NCBI GenBank assembly: GCA_021732365.1
Contig: JAKFVD010000001.1
Span: 1-64,000, forward strand
DNA: 64,000 nt
Source of the DNA: Methylotenera sp.
GTDB taxonomy: Bacteria > Pseudomonadota > Gammaproteobacteria > Burkholderiales > Methylophilaceae
Reading direction: 5' to 3'
Shown here: positions 36,335 to 45,971 of the stretch, piece by piece
How the letters are laid out: the number at the start of each line of letters is the position of its first letter
Position numbering within the stretch: the first letter of the stretch is position 1
Notes under the pieces: generated by a model
Database searches by the model: none
What the model saw: only the letters and a program-made list of their open reading frames with translations
What the model was told of the DNA's origin: nothing
Made by a program: the position numbers and the translations under genes

Positions 36335-36356
36335 TTGCCAGTGATTTCATATGAAT

Positions 36357-36390
36357 AAAAAAGGCTTAAGTACATACTTGAGCCTTTTTT
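36357..36390. terminator. bidirectional terminator between the carbonic anhydrase and fdx
   Basis: AAAAAAGGCTTAAGTA (36357-36372) pairs with TACTTGAGCCTTTTTT (36375-36390), one G-U pair and a 2-base gap, serving both convergent transcripts. Confidence 0.88.
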
Positions 36391-36402
36391 GATTAGAGAA
36401 TT

Positions 36403-36744
36403 TTAGCGATGACCTTCTTTTGCCATGTTAATGCTGTATTTCGGGATTTCCACCACCAAATCATCACTTCCGACAATCGCTTGGCAACTCAAGCGTGATA
36501 GCGGTTCTAAGCCCCACGCTTTATCGAGTAAGTCATCCTCTTTTTCATCTGATGGATTCAAGCTTTTAAATCCCTCGCGCACAATCACATGGCACGTTGT
36601 GCAAGCGCAGGCTTGGTCGCAAGCGTGGTCGATGTCGATTTCGTTTTCGAGCAAGACTTGGCAGATGGATTCGCCCGCTTTCGCCTCAATGGCGGCGCCT
36701 TCTGGGCAAAGTTCAACGTGGGGTAATACAATAATCTGTGGCAT
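36403..36744 (-). CDS. fdx: ISC-type 2Fe-2S ferredoxin
   Basis: A 113-residue adrenodoxin-type ferredoxin that gives electrons to Fe-S cluster assembly on IscU. Cluster cysteines are in the DHACDQACACTTCHVIV region (C-x5-C-x2-C pattern) with the fourth in SRLSCQAIVG. It is the last gene of the isc operon, 3 bases after hscA, and is closed by the bidirectional terminator. Confidence 0.96.
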   Translation of the reverse strand: MPQIIVLPHVELCPEGAAIEAKAGESICQVLLENEIDIDHACDQACACTTCHVIVREGFKSLNPSDEKEDDLLDKAWGLEPLSRLSCQAIVGSDDLVVEIPKYSINMAKEGHR

Positions 36745-36747
36745 TTT

Positions 36748-38625
36748 TTATATCTCTAATGTGCTTAAGTCTTGACCTGCAAGTGCAAGGCTCACGCTTT
36801 TATCCATACGTTTAGCAGCAAACGCTTCTGTAGCATTGTTTAATAATTCAGTAGTAGCATGTATTTCATCCGCAAGACCTGCCCTGTATGGCTCATGGAT
36901 ATTGGCTTCTAGGGCATCCATTTTAGCGCTAATTTCAGCTTTTTCTTCAGCATTTAATAAATCGCCATCTTTATCAAGTGCAGCTTTAATCGCCAATAAT
37001 AAGCTTTCTGCGTCCACTTTTGCCTCAGCTAAGGCGCGCGCTTCTTTATCGGCCTCGGCCGCACCAAAACTACTTTGTAGCATTGTTAAAATTTGCTCTT
37101 CACTTAAACCGTAACTGGGTTTAACGACTATATTCGCTTCGATATTACTGGTGGCCTCAACCGCAGAAACGCTTAATAAGCCATCGGCATCTACCGTAAA
37201 GGTCACGCGGATTCTCGCAGCACCTGCCACCATCGGCGGAATGCCGCGCAACTCAAAACGCGCTAGGGAGCGGCAATCGCTTACTAACTCGCGCTCGCCT
37301 TGTAGCACATGAATGCTCATGGCGGTTTGACCGTCTTTAAACGTCGTAAATTCTTGCGCGCGCGCGATAGGCAGCGTGCTGTTGCGTGGAATCACTTTTT
37401 CCACTAATCCACCCATAGTTTCTAAACCCAGCGAAAGCGGAATCACATCTAACAACAATAAATCGGCATCACTTCTATTGCCCGCCAAGGTATTGGCTTG
37501 AATGGCTGCGCCAAGCGCCACCACTTTATCTGGGTCCAAATTGGTCAGCGGCGTTTGTTTAAAAAAGTCTGCTACTGCTAATCTAATTTGTGGCATGCGC
37601 GTAGCGCCGCCCACCATGACCACACCTTTAATGTCTTCAATCGAGAGCCCTGCATCGCGCAATGCTTTTTTTGTAGGCGTTAACGTTTTTTGCACTAGTG
37701 TTTGTGTGAGCTCGTTAAATTGTTTGGTGGTGAGCGTTACATTAATGAGCTCGCCCGTACTCAATACACTGGTAATTTGCGCTTGTGCGTGGTCAGTGAG
37801 CCACTCTTTGGCTTCACGTGCTTTGGTGAGTAATAACCTTGTATCATGTGCATTTACTGGCTTACATTTACTTTCTTCTAATATCCAGCAAAAAATGCGG
37901 CGGTCAAAATCGTCACCGCCCAGCGCACTGTCGCCATTGGTGGCCAGCACCTCAAACACACCTCTAGATAGTTTTAAAATAGACACATCAAACGTGCCGC
38001 CACCCAAATCATAAATCACATAGGTGCCTTCACTGGCATTGTCTAAACCATATGCCACAGCAGCTGCGGTAGGCTCATTAAGTAAGCGCAACACATTTAA
38101 GCCCGCAATTCGCGCAGCATCTTTTGTGGCTTGGCGCTGAGCATCATCGAAATAAGCAGGTACAGTGATTACCACGCCAACCAACTCACCACCGAGTGAT
38201 TTTTCAGCGCGTGTTTTAAGGATTTTTAGAATTTCAGCTGATATTTCAACAGGACTTTTAATGCCTGCGCGAGTTTCGATTTGTAGCATTTCGTTGTTAT
38301 TATCTACAAAGTGGTAAGGCTGCATTGAGATATCAATATCTTTTAAACCCCGCCCCATAAAGCGTTTGGCAGAGACGATAGTGTTAGCAGGGTCTTGCGA
38401 CTGCGCTGCTTGTGCACTGTAACCCACTTCTACATTACCCTCTGGCAAGTAGCGCACCACGCTGGGGAGCAGGGCATGGCCATCATCATCTACCAGCACA
38501 CTGCTCAAACCGCTTCGCACGGTTGCGACCAATGAATTTGTCGTGCCTAAATCAATACCAGCCGCCAATTTGTGCTGGTGGGGTGCGGTGGATTGACCGG
38601 GTTCTGATATTTGTAAAAGTGCCAT
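36748..38625 (-). CDS. hscA: Fe-S assembly Hsp70 chaperone HscA
   Basis: A 625-residue Hsp70 specialised for IscU. The nucleotide-binding domain begins [16 protein letters not shown] and contains [15 protein letters not shown] and [10 protein letters not shown]; the substrate-binding domain follows after about residue 390. It differs from DnaK in lacking the long C-terminal Asp-Glu tail. HscA recognises the LPPVK motif, which is present in the IscU of this operon. hscB lies just upstream. Confidence 0.96.
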   Translation of the reverse strand: MALLQISEPGQSTAPHQHKLAAGIDLGTTNSLVATVRSGLSSVLVDDDGHALLPSVVRYLPEGNVEVGYSAQAAQSQDPANTIVSAKRFMGRGLKDIDISMQPYHFVDNNNEMLQIETRAGIKSPVEISAEILKILKTRAEKSLGGELVGVVITVPAYFDDAQRQATKDAARIAGLNVLRLLNEPTAAAVAYGLDNASEGTYVIYDLGGGTFDVSILKLSRGVFEVLATNGDSALGGDDFDRRIFCWILEESKCKPVNAHDTRLLLTKAREAKEWLTDHAQAQITSVLSTGELINVTLTTKQFNELTQTLVQKTLTPTKKALRDAGLSIEDIKGVVMVGGATRMPQIRLAVADFFKQTPLTNLDPDKVVALGAAIQANTLAGNRSDADLLLLDVIPLSLGLETMGGLVEKVIPRNSTLPIARAQEFTTFKDGQTAMSIHVLQGERELVSDCRSLARFELRGIPPMVAGAARIRVTFTVDADGLLSVSAVEATSNIEANIVVKPSYGLSEEQILTMLQSSFGAAEADKEARALAEAKVDAESLLLAIKAALDKDGDLLNAEEKAEISAKMDALEANIHEPYRAGLADEIHATTELLNNATEAFAAKRMDKSVSLALAGQDLSTLEI

Positions 38626-38655
38626 GCGTTATGTTTATCTGTTGATTTTTATTAT

Positions 38656-39174
38656 TTAGTCTTCAAGTTTTTCAATTACTTTGATGATATCAGCGCGAAC
38701 CTTATCCATGAAAATCAATTTACGCGTGCTGTCGGTGGCATCTGCTAATTTGTTCTGTTTGAATTGGTTGGATAAGCCCGATTGTAGTTGCTTAGCTTCA
38801 CTCGCAATGGTTTCTAGTAGGTTTTCCAAAGCGCTAATATTACGCGCATTTTCTGCATCTTCTACAGCTTCTCGCCATTCCATTTGCTGCATTAAAAAAT
38901 CTGCAGGCATTTGATTGTTTTTTTCATCCACCGCAATAATGCCGCTCAAGCCTAATAAATAAGAACCTCTCAGGCCAGGTGATTTAAGTGTTTGGTAGGC
39001 TTCATTTGCGAGCGTGGCAGTCTGCATAGAGGTCAGTTTTTCACTTGCAGTTGCAGTCACAAAACGGTCCGGATGGTTATCAGATTGGATTTTTCGGAAG
39101 TTAGCTTCGAGCGCGGTAAGGTCGATATCAAATGTTGGTATTAGTCCAAACAAGTCAAAATAATTCAAACTCAC
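38656..39174 (-). CDS. hscB: Fe-S assembly J-domain co-chaperone HscB
   Basis: A 172-residue type III J-protein. The J domain (about 1-75) has the HPDRF version of the HPD motif, needed to stimulate the HscA ATPase. The C-terminal helical domain (about 90-172) binds IscU. It is 8 bases after iscA and 30 bases before hscA. Confidence 0.95.
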   Translation of the reverse strand: MSLNYFDLFGLIPTFDIDLTALEANFRKIQSDNHPDRFVTATASEKLTSMQTATLANEAYQTLKSPGLRGSYLLGLSGIIAVDEKNNQMPADFLMQQMEWREAVEDAENARNISALENLLETIASEAKQLQSGLSNQFKQNKLADATDSTRKLIFMDKVRADIIKVIEKLED

Positions 39175-39182
39175 CGCCGTTT

Positions 39183-39506
39183 TTATACTGTAAAGCTTTC
39201 ACCGCAACCACATTCATCCTTCACATTTGGATTATTAAACTTAAAGCCTTCGTTTAAGCCTTCTTTAGTGAAGTCTAGCTCTGTGCCGTCGATATACGCC
39301 AAGCTTTTTGGGTCCACAATCACCTTGACGCCATGGCTCTCAAATGCCATGTCTTCAGGGTTTAAATCATCCACAAACTCAAGCGTATAAGCCATGCCAG
39401 AGCAGCCTGTGGTTTTAACGCCCAAGCGCAAACCAATGCCTTTGCCGCGATTGGCAAGGAATTTTTCTACGCGGTTAGCCGCAGCAGGTGTCAAACTAAT
39501 TGCCAT
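39183..39506 (-). CDS. iscA: A-type Fe-S carrier IscA
   Basis: A 107-residue A-type carrier. The three conserved cysteines are in [11 protein letters not shown] and near the C-terminus in DECGCGESF. It carries iron or nascent clusters between IscU and target proteins. The start overlaps the iscU stop by one base, showing translational coupling. Confidence 0.96.
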   Translation of the reverse strand: MAISLTPAAANRVEKFLANRGKGIGLRLGVKTTGCSGMAYTLEFVDDLNPEDMAFESHGVKVIVDPKSLAYIDGTELDFTKEGLNEGFKFNNPNVKDECGCGESFTV

Positions 39507-39904
39507 TACGCGGCCTCTTTAGCTGCTTGTTGTTTCGCTTTAATGTCGGAAACTGCCGCTTTAATCGCATCTTCTGCTAAAACAGAGCAGTGAATTTTGA
39601 CTGGGGGTAAAGCGAGCTCTTCTGCAATTTCAGAATTCTTAATCGCATACGCTTGTTCAATCGTACGGCCTTTAAGCCACTCGGTCACCAATGAGCTAGA
39701 CGCAATCGCAGAGCCACATCCGTAGGTTTTAAATTTTGCGTCTTCGATAATGCCATTGTCATCGACTTTAATCATCAGCTTCATCACGTCGCCGCAAGCA
39801 GGCGCACCCACCATGCCCGTGCCGACGTTTGGGTCATTTTTGTCTAAACTACCCACATTACGTGGGTTTTCGTAGTGATCTAAAACCTTGTCTGAATATG
39901 CCAT
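39506..39904 (-). CDS. iscU: Fe-S cluster scaffold IscU
   Basis: A 132-residue scaffold on which the 2Fe-2S cluster is built. Conserved cysteines are in [21 protein letters not shown] and [19 protein letters not shown] holds the HscA recognition motif. It lies 10 bases after iscS. Confidence 0.98.
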   Translation of the reverse strand: MAYSDKVLDHYENPRNVGSLDKNDPNVGTGMVGAPACGDVMKLMIKVDDNGIIEDAKFKTYGCGSAIASSSLVTEWLKGRTIEQAYAIKNSEIAEELALPPVKIHCSVLAEDAIKAAVSDIKAKQQAAKEAA

Positions 39905-39914
39905 ATCAACTCTC

Positions 39915-41129
39915 CTAATGTGCGGCCCATTGAACTTTAGATAAGTCCACGCCGTCCTTAAACATTTCCCAAAGTGGGGATAACTCTCTTAATTTATCAA
40001 TCTTTTCTTTCAATAATGCAATCGTGTAATCTACATCGGCCTCAGTCGTAAAGCGACCAATTGAAAAACGAATCGAGCTATGCGCAAGCTCATCACTGCG
40101 GCCGAGTGCGCGCAATACATAGCTAGGCTCAAGGCTGGCAGAAGTACATGCTGAGCCGCTTGAAACCGCAATGTCTTTAACTGCCATAATCAGTGATTCG
40201 CCTTCTACGTAATTAAAACTAATATTCAAATTATGTGGCACGCGGTGATCTAAATCGCCATTAACATAAGTTTCTTCAATGCTTTGCAAGCCAGCCAATA
40301 ATTTATCGCGCAATTTACGAACGCGCGCGTTTTCAAATTCCATTTCTTCACGTGCAATTCTAAATGCTTCGCCCATACCCACAATTTGATGAGTGGCTAA
40401 TGTGCCAGAACGCATGCCGCGCTCATGACCACCGCCGTGCATTTGCGCTTCAATACGAATACGCGGTTTGCGGCGCACATATAAAGCACCGATGCCTTTT
40501 GGGCCGTAGGTTTTATGCGCACAAAAGCTCATTAAGTCGACTGGCAATTTCTCTAAATTAATTTCTACTTTGCCAGTGGCTTGCGCCGCATCCACATGGA
40601 ATATCACATTGTTTTCGCGGCAAATATGGCCAATCGCTTCAATGTCTTGAATCACGCCGATTTCATTGTTCACCATCATTACGCTGGCTAAAACAGTATC
40701 TGGCTGAATCGCCGCTTTAAATTTAGCTAAATCTACCAAGCCATTTGCTTCTGGCTGTAAATAAGTAGCCGTAAAGCCTACGCGCTCTAATTCGCGCACG
40801 GCATCAATCACCGCTTTATGCTCTGTCGCAATGGTAATGATATGTTTGCCTTTGGTTGCCGCATAAAAATTAGCGGCGCCTTTAATGGCTAAGTTATTCG
40901 ATTCTGTTGCGCCAGATGTCCACACGATTTCGCGCGGATCGGCACCCACTAATTTGGCCACTTCTTCACGCGCATTTTCAACCGCTTTTTCGGCTGTCCA
41001 GCCAAACGGATGGCTGCGTGACGCAGGGTTGCCGTAGTGTTCCGTTAAGTACGGAATCATCATGGCGGCCACACGCGGGTCTACTGGCGTGGTGGCTGAA
41101 TAATCTAAATAAATCGGGTCTCTGTCCAT
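39915..41129 (-). CDS. iscS: cysteine desulfurase IscS
   Basis: A 404-residue PLP enzyme that takes sulfur from cysteine for Fe-S clusters, tRNA thiolation and other uses. The PLP lysine is in [14 protein letters not shown], and the catalytic Cys loop is [21 protein letters not shown]. The C-terminal segment [18 protein letters not shown] matches classic IscS. It is preceded by a second, different cysteine desulfurase gene, which is unusual. Confidence 0.97.
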   Translation of the reverse strand: MDRDPIYLDYSATTPVDPRVAAMMIPYLTEHYGNPASRSHPFGWTAEKAVENAREEVAKLVGADPREIVWTSGATESNNLAIKGAANFYAATKGKHIITIATEHKAVIDAVRELERVGFTATYLQPEANGLVDLAKFKAAIQPDTVLASVMMVNNEIGVIQDIEAIGHICRENNVIFHVDAAQATGKVEINLEKLPVDLMSFCAHKTYGPKGIGALYVRRKPRIRIEAQMHGGGHERGMRSGTLATHQIVGMGEAFRIAREEMEFENARVRKLRDKLLAGLQSIEETYVNGDLDHRVPHNLNISFNYVEGESLIMAVKDIAVSSGSACTSASLEPSYVLRALGRSDELAHSSIRFSIGRFTTEADVDYTIALLKEKIDKLRELSPLWEMFKDGVDLSKVQWAAH

Positions 41130-41180
41130 TTTAATAATGCTTACTTTCTCAATGCTATTAAATTTGCTATTAGCTAGTTT

Positions 41181-42326
41181 TTAAGCCGCTACAGCCGTTA
41201 AGTTTCTTAATCGTGCCAATTCATTTTCAAGTACTTTTAAAAATTGCTGTACTTGTTCATCTGTGTTTTCTAAACCAAAACTCACGCGGATAGCACCGCG
41301 TGCTAAATCTTTATCTACACCCATCGCCAGCAGAACATGGCTAGGTTCTGTGCTGTCAGATGAGCAAGCCGAACCGCTGGCAACCGCGAAGCCTTTACGA
41401 TCTAGCGCCATCACCAAGGTTTCGCCATCCATATTCTCAAAAGCAAAAAAGCTGGTATTCGGAATACGTTTTTCTTGTTGGCCGAATAAGGTAGCGCCTA
41501 GTTGAACCAAGCCTGTTTCGCATAAATCGCGCAAACGCTGCGTGTGTTGTGAAAATGTAGCCAAACTCTTAACAGCCAGTTCACAAGCCAAACCAAAACC
41601 CACAATCGCGGCAACATTTTCAGTACCGCTGCGCAAACCTTTTTCTTGTCCACCACCGTATAACAAAGGCTGAATATCCACACGTTTATCAATCACCAAA
41701 GCGCCTGCGCCAAGCGGGCCGCCAATTTTATGGCTAGATATTGTCATTGCATTGACATTTAAGTCAGCAAAATCAATCGCAATTTTGCCTAAAACTTGTA
41801 CTGCGTCGGTATGCACAAGCGCTTTGTACTGGCGACTTAACGCTACAATTTCAGCTAAATCTTGTATCACGCCTGTTTCATTGTTCGCTAACATCACTGA
41901 TACTAAATTAGTGGGGGTTGCTAATACATTATGCAAGTGATGCAGGTCTAATTTGCAATGTGCATCCACATCCACACGACGCGCTTGCCAGCCGCGCGAT
42001 TGCATGGCAAGGGCAGGGCGCGACACGCATGGGTGTTCCACCGCGCTGGTGAGTATTTGGCCATGACACAAATTGCTGGCAATGCCGTGAATCGCAAAAT
42101 TATTTGCTTCTGTTCCGCTTGCTGTAAACACCACTTGCGACGGATGCGCATTCACCGCATCGGCTACCTGCTCACGCGCATGTTCAACTGCAGCACGCGC
42201 GGTGCGACCAAAGCTATGGCGACTGGTCGCGTTGCCATGTTGTTCCCTCATAAAAGGTAACATCGCTTCTAAGACTTCAGGCCTTAGTGCGGTTGTGCTG
42301 TTATGATCAAAAAAAACTTGGCTCAT
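41181..42326 (-). CDS. second cysteine desulfurase of the isc operon (NifS/IscS-like)
   Basis: A 381-residue PLP-dependent cysteine desulfurase, clearly distinct from IscS. The PLP lysine is in ISSHKIGGPLGAGALV and the catalytic Cys is in ASGSACSSDSTEPSHVLLAMG. It lies 1 base after iscR and 51 bases before iscS, so it is made with the operon. The shorter length and different C-terminus suggest the NifS/IscS2 group. Some betaproteobacteria have this arrangement; the division of work with IscS is not visible. Confidence 0.92.
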   Translation of the reverse strand: MSQVFFDHNSTTALRPEVLEAMLPFMREQHGNATSRHSFGRTARAAVEHAREQVADAVNAHPSQVVFTASGTEANNFAIHGIASNLCHGQILTSAVEHPCVSRPALAMQSRGWQARRVDVDAHCKLDLHHLHNVLATPTNLVSVMLANNETGVIQDLAEIVALSRQYKALVHTDAVQVLGKIAIDFADLNVNAMTISSHKIGGPLGAGALVIDKRVDIQPLLYGGGQEKGLRSGTENVAAIVGFGLACELAVKSLATFSQHTQRLRDLCETGLVQLGATLFGQQEKRIPNTSFFAFENMDGETLVMALDRKGFAVASGSACSSDSTEPSHVLLAMGVDKDLARGAIRVSFGLENTDEQVQQFLKVLENELARLRNLTAVAA

Positions 42327-42327
42327 T

Positions 42328-42861
42328 TTAAGCGTTAACTTCTTCGCAAGTGTTTTGCGTGCAAGGCTTGGTCTGGCTGATTTTAGACTGTAAGCCGCGT
42401 GGCGAAAAATGTACCTTTTTATTGGCTAAGTCACCATCGTTTTGGCGCTGATTTTCAACCATATCTGCCAAAGTTACACCTGATAGATAATCTAAAATCT
42501 TATTATTCAGCGATGCCCATAAGTCATGCGTCATACAACGACCTGTATCGTGACAATTCTCTTGCCCACCGCACTGTGTAGCATCAATTAACTCATCCAC
42601 CGCGGTAATAATATTAGATACTGAAATTTCCGCATGCGCTTTAGCCACACGATAACCACCGCCAGGACCGCGCACGCTGGTCACTAAACCTTGACGACGT
42701 AAGCGCGAAAATAATTGCTCTAAATATGAGAGCGAAATTGCTTGGCGTTCACTAATGCCAGCCAAAGTGACAGGGCGACTTTCACCCAACTCGCTTACTT
42801 CGTTTAAAGCAAGGTCTAGCATTGCGGTAACTGCAAAACGGCCTTTAGTGGTTAATCTCAT
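42328..42861 (-). CDS. iscR: Fe-S cluster-sensing Rrf2 regulator IscR
   Basis: A 177-residue Rrf2-family regulator. The winged helix is N-terminal ([19 protein letters not shown]), and the 2Fe-2S ligands C97, C103, C109 and H112 are all present ([16 protein letters not shown]). The cluster-bound form represses the isc operon. A type-1-like IscR site overlaps its own promoter at 42895-42927. Confidence 0.96.
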   Translation of the reverse strand: MRLTTKGRFAVTAMLDLALNEVSELGESRPVTLAGISERQAISLSYLEQLFSRLRRQGLVTSVRGPGGGYRVAKAHAEISVSNIITAVDELIDATQCGGQENCHDTGRCMTHDLWASLNNKILDYLSGVTLADMVENQRQNDGDLANKKVHFSPRGLQSKISQTKPCTQNTCEEVNA

Positions 42862-42894
42862 AAATAATAGTTTGTTGGCTCAATAATTAACGTA

Positions 42895-42927
42895 ATTGTA
42901 TAATAACCTACTAATTTAGTCAATTAT
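42895..42927 (-). promoter_or_regulatory. iscR promoter with type-1 IscR operator
   Basis: On the minus strand: -35 TTGACT (42923-42918), a 17-base spacer and -10 TACAAT (42900-42895). The 25-base window 42903-42927 fits the type-1 IscR consensus, with GACT and AGT half-sites in the right places (core TTGACTAAATTAGTAGGTT) and only three mismatched positions. Confidence 0.78.
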
Positions 42928-42965
42928 TAAGTCATTAAGTTCAGCGACTTATAAAGATTCAAGTT

Positions 42966-43110
42966 AAGGGTATCTCTATAGGTTTAAATTTCTAAGTCAA
43001 ACAAGGCGCGATTAAAAAATAATTACGCTGCATATAGTTGATATGTAAGGAATTATTTTTTATGAGCAACGCCGTGTGACGACGAAGTTTGAATTTATAG
43101 GGATGCCCTT
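42966..43110. repeat. long imperfect hairpin repeat between isc operon and cysE
   Basis: A 145-base hairpin. The outer arms are 26 bases (42966-42991 and 43085-43110) with 20 Watson-Crick pairs; the other six are all G-U pairs when read as plus-strand RNA. Further inside are the AAAAAATAATT/AATTATTTTTT pairing, GGCG and CGCC blocks, and an apex CATAT-N5-ATATG. Its right arm reaches into the cysE stop codon. A related element is at 45817-45955. Confidence 0.7.
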
Positions 43111-43843
43111 AATGCTTTTTAGAGGCAAACGCTTCTGCCAATTCCGCATCCGCTTTTGTGTCATCAATTTTAGCTAATTGCGCTTTTAATAAAGCCAGCT
43201 CAGCATCTTGCTTGGTGGCATGGTCTAGTAAGCTGTGAATAGCTTTTGTGATGGGGTCATTATTCTCATCCCCAATGGCGTAGGCACTAAAGCCAATTTT
43301 TTGCGCCGTTTCATCGCGTTTTTTAGCTTTTTCTTCCTCTAAAATTCGCGCAGGAATACCTACCGCAGTTGCATTTTCAGGTACATCCTTCACTACAACG
43401 GCATTGCTACCGATTTTAGCGTTTTTACCAATCGTAATCGGGCCAAGCACTTTTGCCCCCGCACCAATCACCACGCCTTGCTCTAAGGTTGGATGACGTT
43501 TGCCCTTGTTCCATGATGTACCGCCCAATGTTACGCCATGATACAAAGTACAGTCATCGCCAATCACCGCTGTTTCACCAATTACCACGCCCATGCCATG
43601 GTCAATAAACACGCGATTGCCAATGGTGGCGCCTGGGTGAATCTCAATACCCGTTAAAAAGCGACCAATATGCGAAAAAAATCGCCCAAGCCAGAAAAAA
43701 CGCGCCTGCCATAGCCAATGACTAAAGCGATGCATAATCAGCGCGTGCACACCCGGGTAAGTAGTCAGAATCTCAAAATGCGTACGCGCCGCTGGATCGC
43801 GGTCAAAAACGATTGAGATATCTTCTTTAATATGCTTAAACAT
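43109..43843 (-). CDS. cysE: serine O-acetyltransferase
   Basis: A 244-residue enzyme that acetylates L-serine, the committed step to cysteine. The C-terminal part is a left-handed beta-helix of hexapeptide repeats ([20 protein letters not shown], then [20 protein letters not shown]). The gene is on the same strand as the isc operon and upstream of it; about 250 bases with a hairpin repeat separate them. An IscR-like site lies 49 bases upstream of its start. A charged C-terminal tail after about residue 180 is typical. Confidence 0.95.
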   Translation of the reverse strand: MFKHIKEDISIVFDRDPAARTHFEILTTYPGVHALIMHRFSHWLWQARFFWLGRFFSHIGRFLTGIEIHPGATIGNRVFIDHGMGVVIGETAVIGDDCTLYHGVTLGGTSWNKGKRHPTLEQGVVIGAGAKVLGPITIGKNAKIGSNAVVVKDVPENATAVGIPARILEEEKAKKRDETAQKIGFSAYAIGDENNDPITKAIHSLLDHATKQDAELALLKAQLAKIDDTKADAELAEAFASKKH

Positions 43844-43891
43844 ACCTATTTTTTATAAAAAAATTAAAGCGATATTATGTCATAAAAATAA

Positions 43892-43916
43892 ATTGTTGAC
43901 TAATTTAGTAGGTTTA
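43892..43916 (-). promoter_or_regulatory. IscR type-1-like site upstream of cysE
   Basis: The core TTGACTAATTTAGTAGGTT (43896-43914) is the same as the core over the iscR promoter except for one base. It lies 49-73 bases upstream of the cysE start. It is palindromic enough to act in either direction. Confidence 0.55.
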
Positions 43917-44040
43917 ATTAATTTGAATTTTTCTTGATTTTTATTTGATGAGATTATATTGATACGGCAATATTCAGATATGGCTTGTTTTTAATTTAAA
44001 ACTATATAATTAATAAATAAATTTTAGTAAATTTATGAAA

Positions 44041-44936
44041 AATAAATGTGGTCTGTCCCATACTACTCTCAAAGCTTTTCTATAATAAAAATCAAACAAA
44101 TAAATAGTTCAATCAACAGAATGCAGGGATAGAAAAATGCAAGGCAATCTAACATCAACGATTAGGCGAATTAAGGAAAAGCAAATGAGCTGTGGAGCAA
44201 GCAGTAAATCAATCAAGTCTGACCCAATTGGATTAATCCCGTTGATTTTTGTAATAGTTGCCTTGTTTGTATTTAAAGCCACTATAGTGAATGCAGAAGT
44301 AACATCTGATTTACTAGCGCTTGAATGGGAAAAGCTCCGTGCCGCGAAAAGTGTACTGACTACAGGAGGTTTCGCTGGAGCAAGGGGTGTGCGACGTGGT
44401 GATGTTCCTGAAATTAATGATCCTGAAGAGCGCTTCTTACGCTCAGCTTGCCTTTACCATACGGAGCGACATGATCAAATTAGTGAATTAATTGATATTT
44501 TGAAAGCATCAGATTTTAGACCCGACCCTAGACCACCATTGTTTGTTAAGAACCCCTTCTATAAGGGAAAGAGTATGGATGAGTGGTTTATGGAAACAGG
44601 TGGCAGGTACATATTTACATTAGCTGACAATAGCAAGGTAAGGCTTGTTTATAAAGAAAACACTTGGTTTATAACTGATCCGCCAAAGTTTAATGGTTTT
44701 AAATTAAGAGCATATGACATACAGGATGTGAAGCTTGAGCGCTGGTTATTTTATTTGCCTCCAGCCACATTAATAGACTCATCGACGGTAGATGGGGATC
44801 AGTGCGAAATTATTAGGAACAAAAGAATTTACGAGTTAGGCATGTAACTAGTTACGGTTGGCCTAGCTGAGCATGATTTAACGAAACCTTCGACAATACC
44901 AATAGACAAGACAATAGGGGACAGACCACGATTAAT
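44041..44936. mobile_element. single-gene unit bounded by inverted repeats
   Basis: TGTGGTCTGTCCC (from 44047) and its inverted partner GGGACAGACCAC (44918-44929) bracket one gene. Extending outward, about 16 of 19 bases match as an inverted repeat. The same GTGGTCTGTCCC-type termini are, as far as I recall, frequent around small passenger genes in proteobacteria. No transposase is present, so it would be a non-autonomous unit. No target-site duplication could be recognised with confidence. Confidence 0.5.
44137..44847 (+). CDS. exported or membrane-anchored protein of unknown function
   Basis: A 236-residue protein I do not recognise. After a polar leader, residues about 30-52 form a signal-like hydrophobic segment (PIGLIPLIFVIVALFVFKAT) ending VNA-E, a possible cleavage site. 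The rest is soluble, with charged and aromatic residues. An ATG at 44185 with the better AAGGA site would give a 220-residue version with a more ordinary signal peptide. The gene is enclosed by inverted repeats and sits between conserved genes, which suggests acquisition. Confidence 0.65.
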   Translation: MQGNLTSTIRRIKEKQMSCGASSKSIKSDPIGLIPLIFVIVALFVFKATIVNAEVTSDLLALEWEKLRAAKSVLTTGGFAGARGVRRGDVPEINDPEERFLRSACLYHTERHDQISELIDILKASDFRPDPRPPLFVKNPFYKGKSMDEWFMETGGRYIFTLADNSKVRLVYKENTWFITDPPKFNGFKLRAYDIQDVKLERWLFYLPPATLIDSSTVDGDQCEIIRNKRIYELGM

Positions 44937-44944
44937 GGATCAAC

Positions 44945-45718
44945 TTAATATTTACTATGTTTTCTTGGTTCTTGCGTCAGTGTTAATACACCTCTTAGTA
45001 AATTCACTTCCTCTTTTTCCAGCCTTGCCCGCGCGTAGATTCTGCGTAAACGCTCGCTCAATTTTTTAGGTGCGGCAGGGTTTAAGTAGCCGATATGTAA
45101 CAGTGTTTGCTCTAAATGCGCATAAAAACCTTCTAAAGCATCGTTAGTCGCCAATTCAGTGGCTTCTGGCGCATCGATTTTTCCTTCTAAAATTGCCATA
45201 CGTATTTCGTAACAAACCACTTGTACGGCCGCCGCTAGATTGAGTGATGAATATTCTGGATTAGCAGGAATCATCGCCAGCATTTGGCAGCAATCCAGTT
45301 CAGCGTTGCTTAAGCCGCTCATTTCAGTGCCGAATACAAATGCAATCGGTTGATTAACCGCGATTTTACTTGCTTCAATGGCTGCGGTGCGCGCGCTGAC
45401 TGTTTCATGGGATAAATAGCGTTTTCTGGCGCTCATTCCTACTGCAAACGCACAGCCTGTTAGCGCTTCGCTAAGTGTTTCAGTCACTACCGCGCGTTCC
45501 AACAAATCGGCTGCGCCAGTAGAAAGTGCAGTGGCATGCGCATCAGGAAATTTATCAGGTTTAACTAAATATAAATGCTTTAAGCCCATGGTTTTCATGG
45601 CGCGCGCGGCAGAGCCAATATTGCCTGGATGGCTGGTTTGGCATAACACAACTCTAATATTATCGAAAATACGACTTTTATTATCCGATTCAGAGCTGGG
45701 AATAATTGACTGTGACAA
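44945..45718 (-). CDS. trmJ: tRNA (cytidine/uridine-2'-O)-methyltransferase TrmJ
   Basis: A 257-residue SPOUT methyltransferase that methylates the 2'-O of nucleotide 32 in tRNAs using S-adenosylmethionine. Marks are NIRVVLCQTSHPGNIGSAAR at the N-terminus, FVFGTEMSGLSNAEL in the knot, and MIPANPEYSSLNLAAAVQVV at the C-terminal knot strand. The start is TTG at 45718, with a weak ribosome-binding site; no ATG fits. It often lies next to suhB, which is divergent here. Confidence 0.92.
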   Translation of the reverse strand: MSQSIIPSSESDNKSRIFDNIRVVLCQTSHPGNIGSAARAMKTMGLKHLYLVKPDKFPDAHATALSTGAADLLERAVVTETLSEALTGCAFAVGMSARKRYLSHETVSARTAAIEASKIAVNQPIAFVFGTEMSGLSNAELDCCQMLAMIPANPEYSSLNLAAAVQVVCYEIRMAILEGKIDAPEATELATNDALEGFYAHLEQTLLHIGYLNPAAPKKLSERLRRIYARARLEKEEVNLLRGVLTLTQEPRKHSKY

Positions 45719-45816
45719 TTTGGGGATGCGCCTATTAATGCTAAAATGTTATTTTAACAGCTCTTTAAAATTGTTTTTTGCTGATTTTCACTACAACTTT
45801 CAATATGCACATGGCT

Positions 45817-45955
45817 AAAAGTCGGTGAATGTGGTGGATAAAGCGCAAGGCGCAAAATTAATTAACACTGCAGACAGTACACATAGTACGGCAAAGTGTT
45901 AATTAATTTTGCAACGCCGCGATTTGCCATCGCAATGATCGAATTTTTGACTTTA
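45817..45955. repeat. hairpin repeat between trmJ and suhB, related to the element at 42966
   Basis: GCAAAATTAATTAACACT (45852-45869) pairs perfectly with 45895-45912 around a loop holding CAGTACACATAGTACGG. Outside are the CGCAAGGCGC and GCAACGCCG blocks also seen in the 42966-43110 hairpin, and short flanking AAAGTC/GACTTT termini. The two elements share layout and blocks but differ in the AT-rich stem. Confidence 0.65.
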
Positions 45956-45971
45956 AGTAAAGATAACAAAC

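Noticed and set aside
37502..38014. 170-codon open frame antisense to hscA
   Set aside because: Mirror of the conserved Hsp70 ATPase coding sequence; composition is Ser/Leu-rich as expected of a shadow frame.
36748..38625. DnaK rather than HscA
   Set aside because: Position between hscB and fdx in the isc operon and the lack of the long acidic DnaK tail support HscA.
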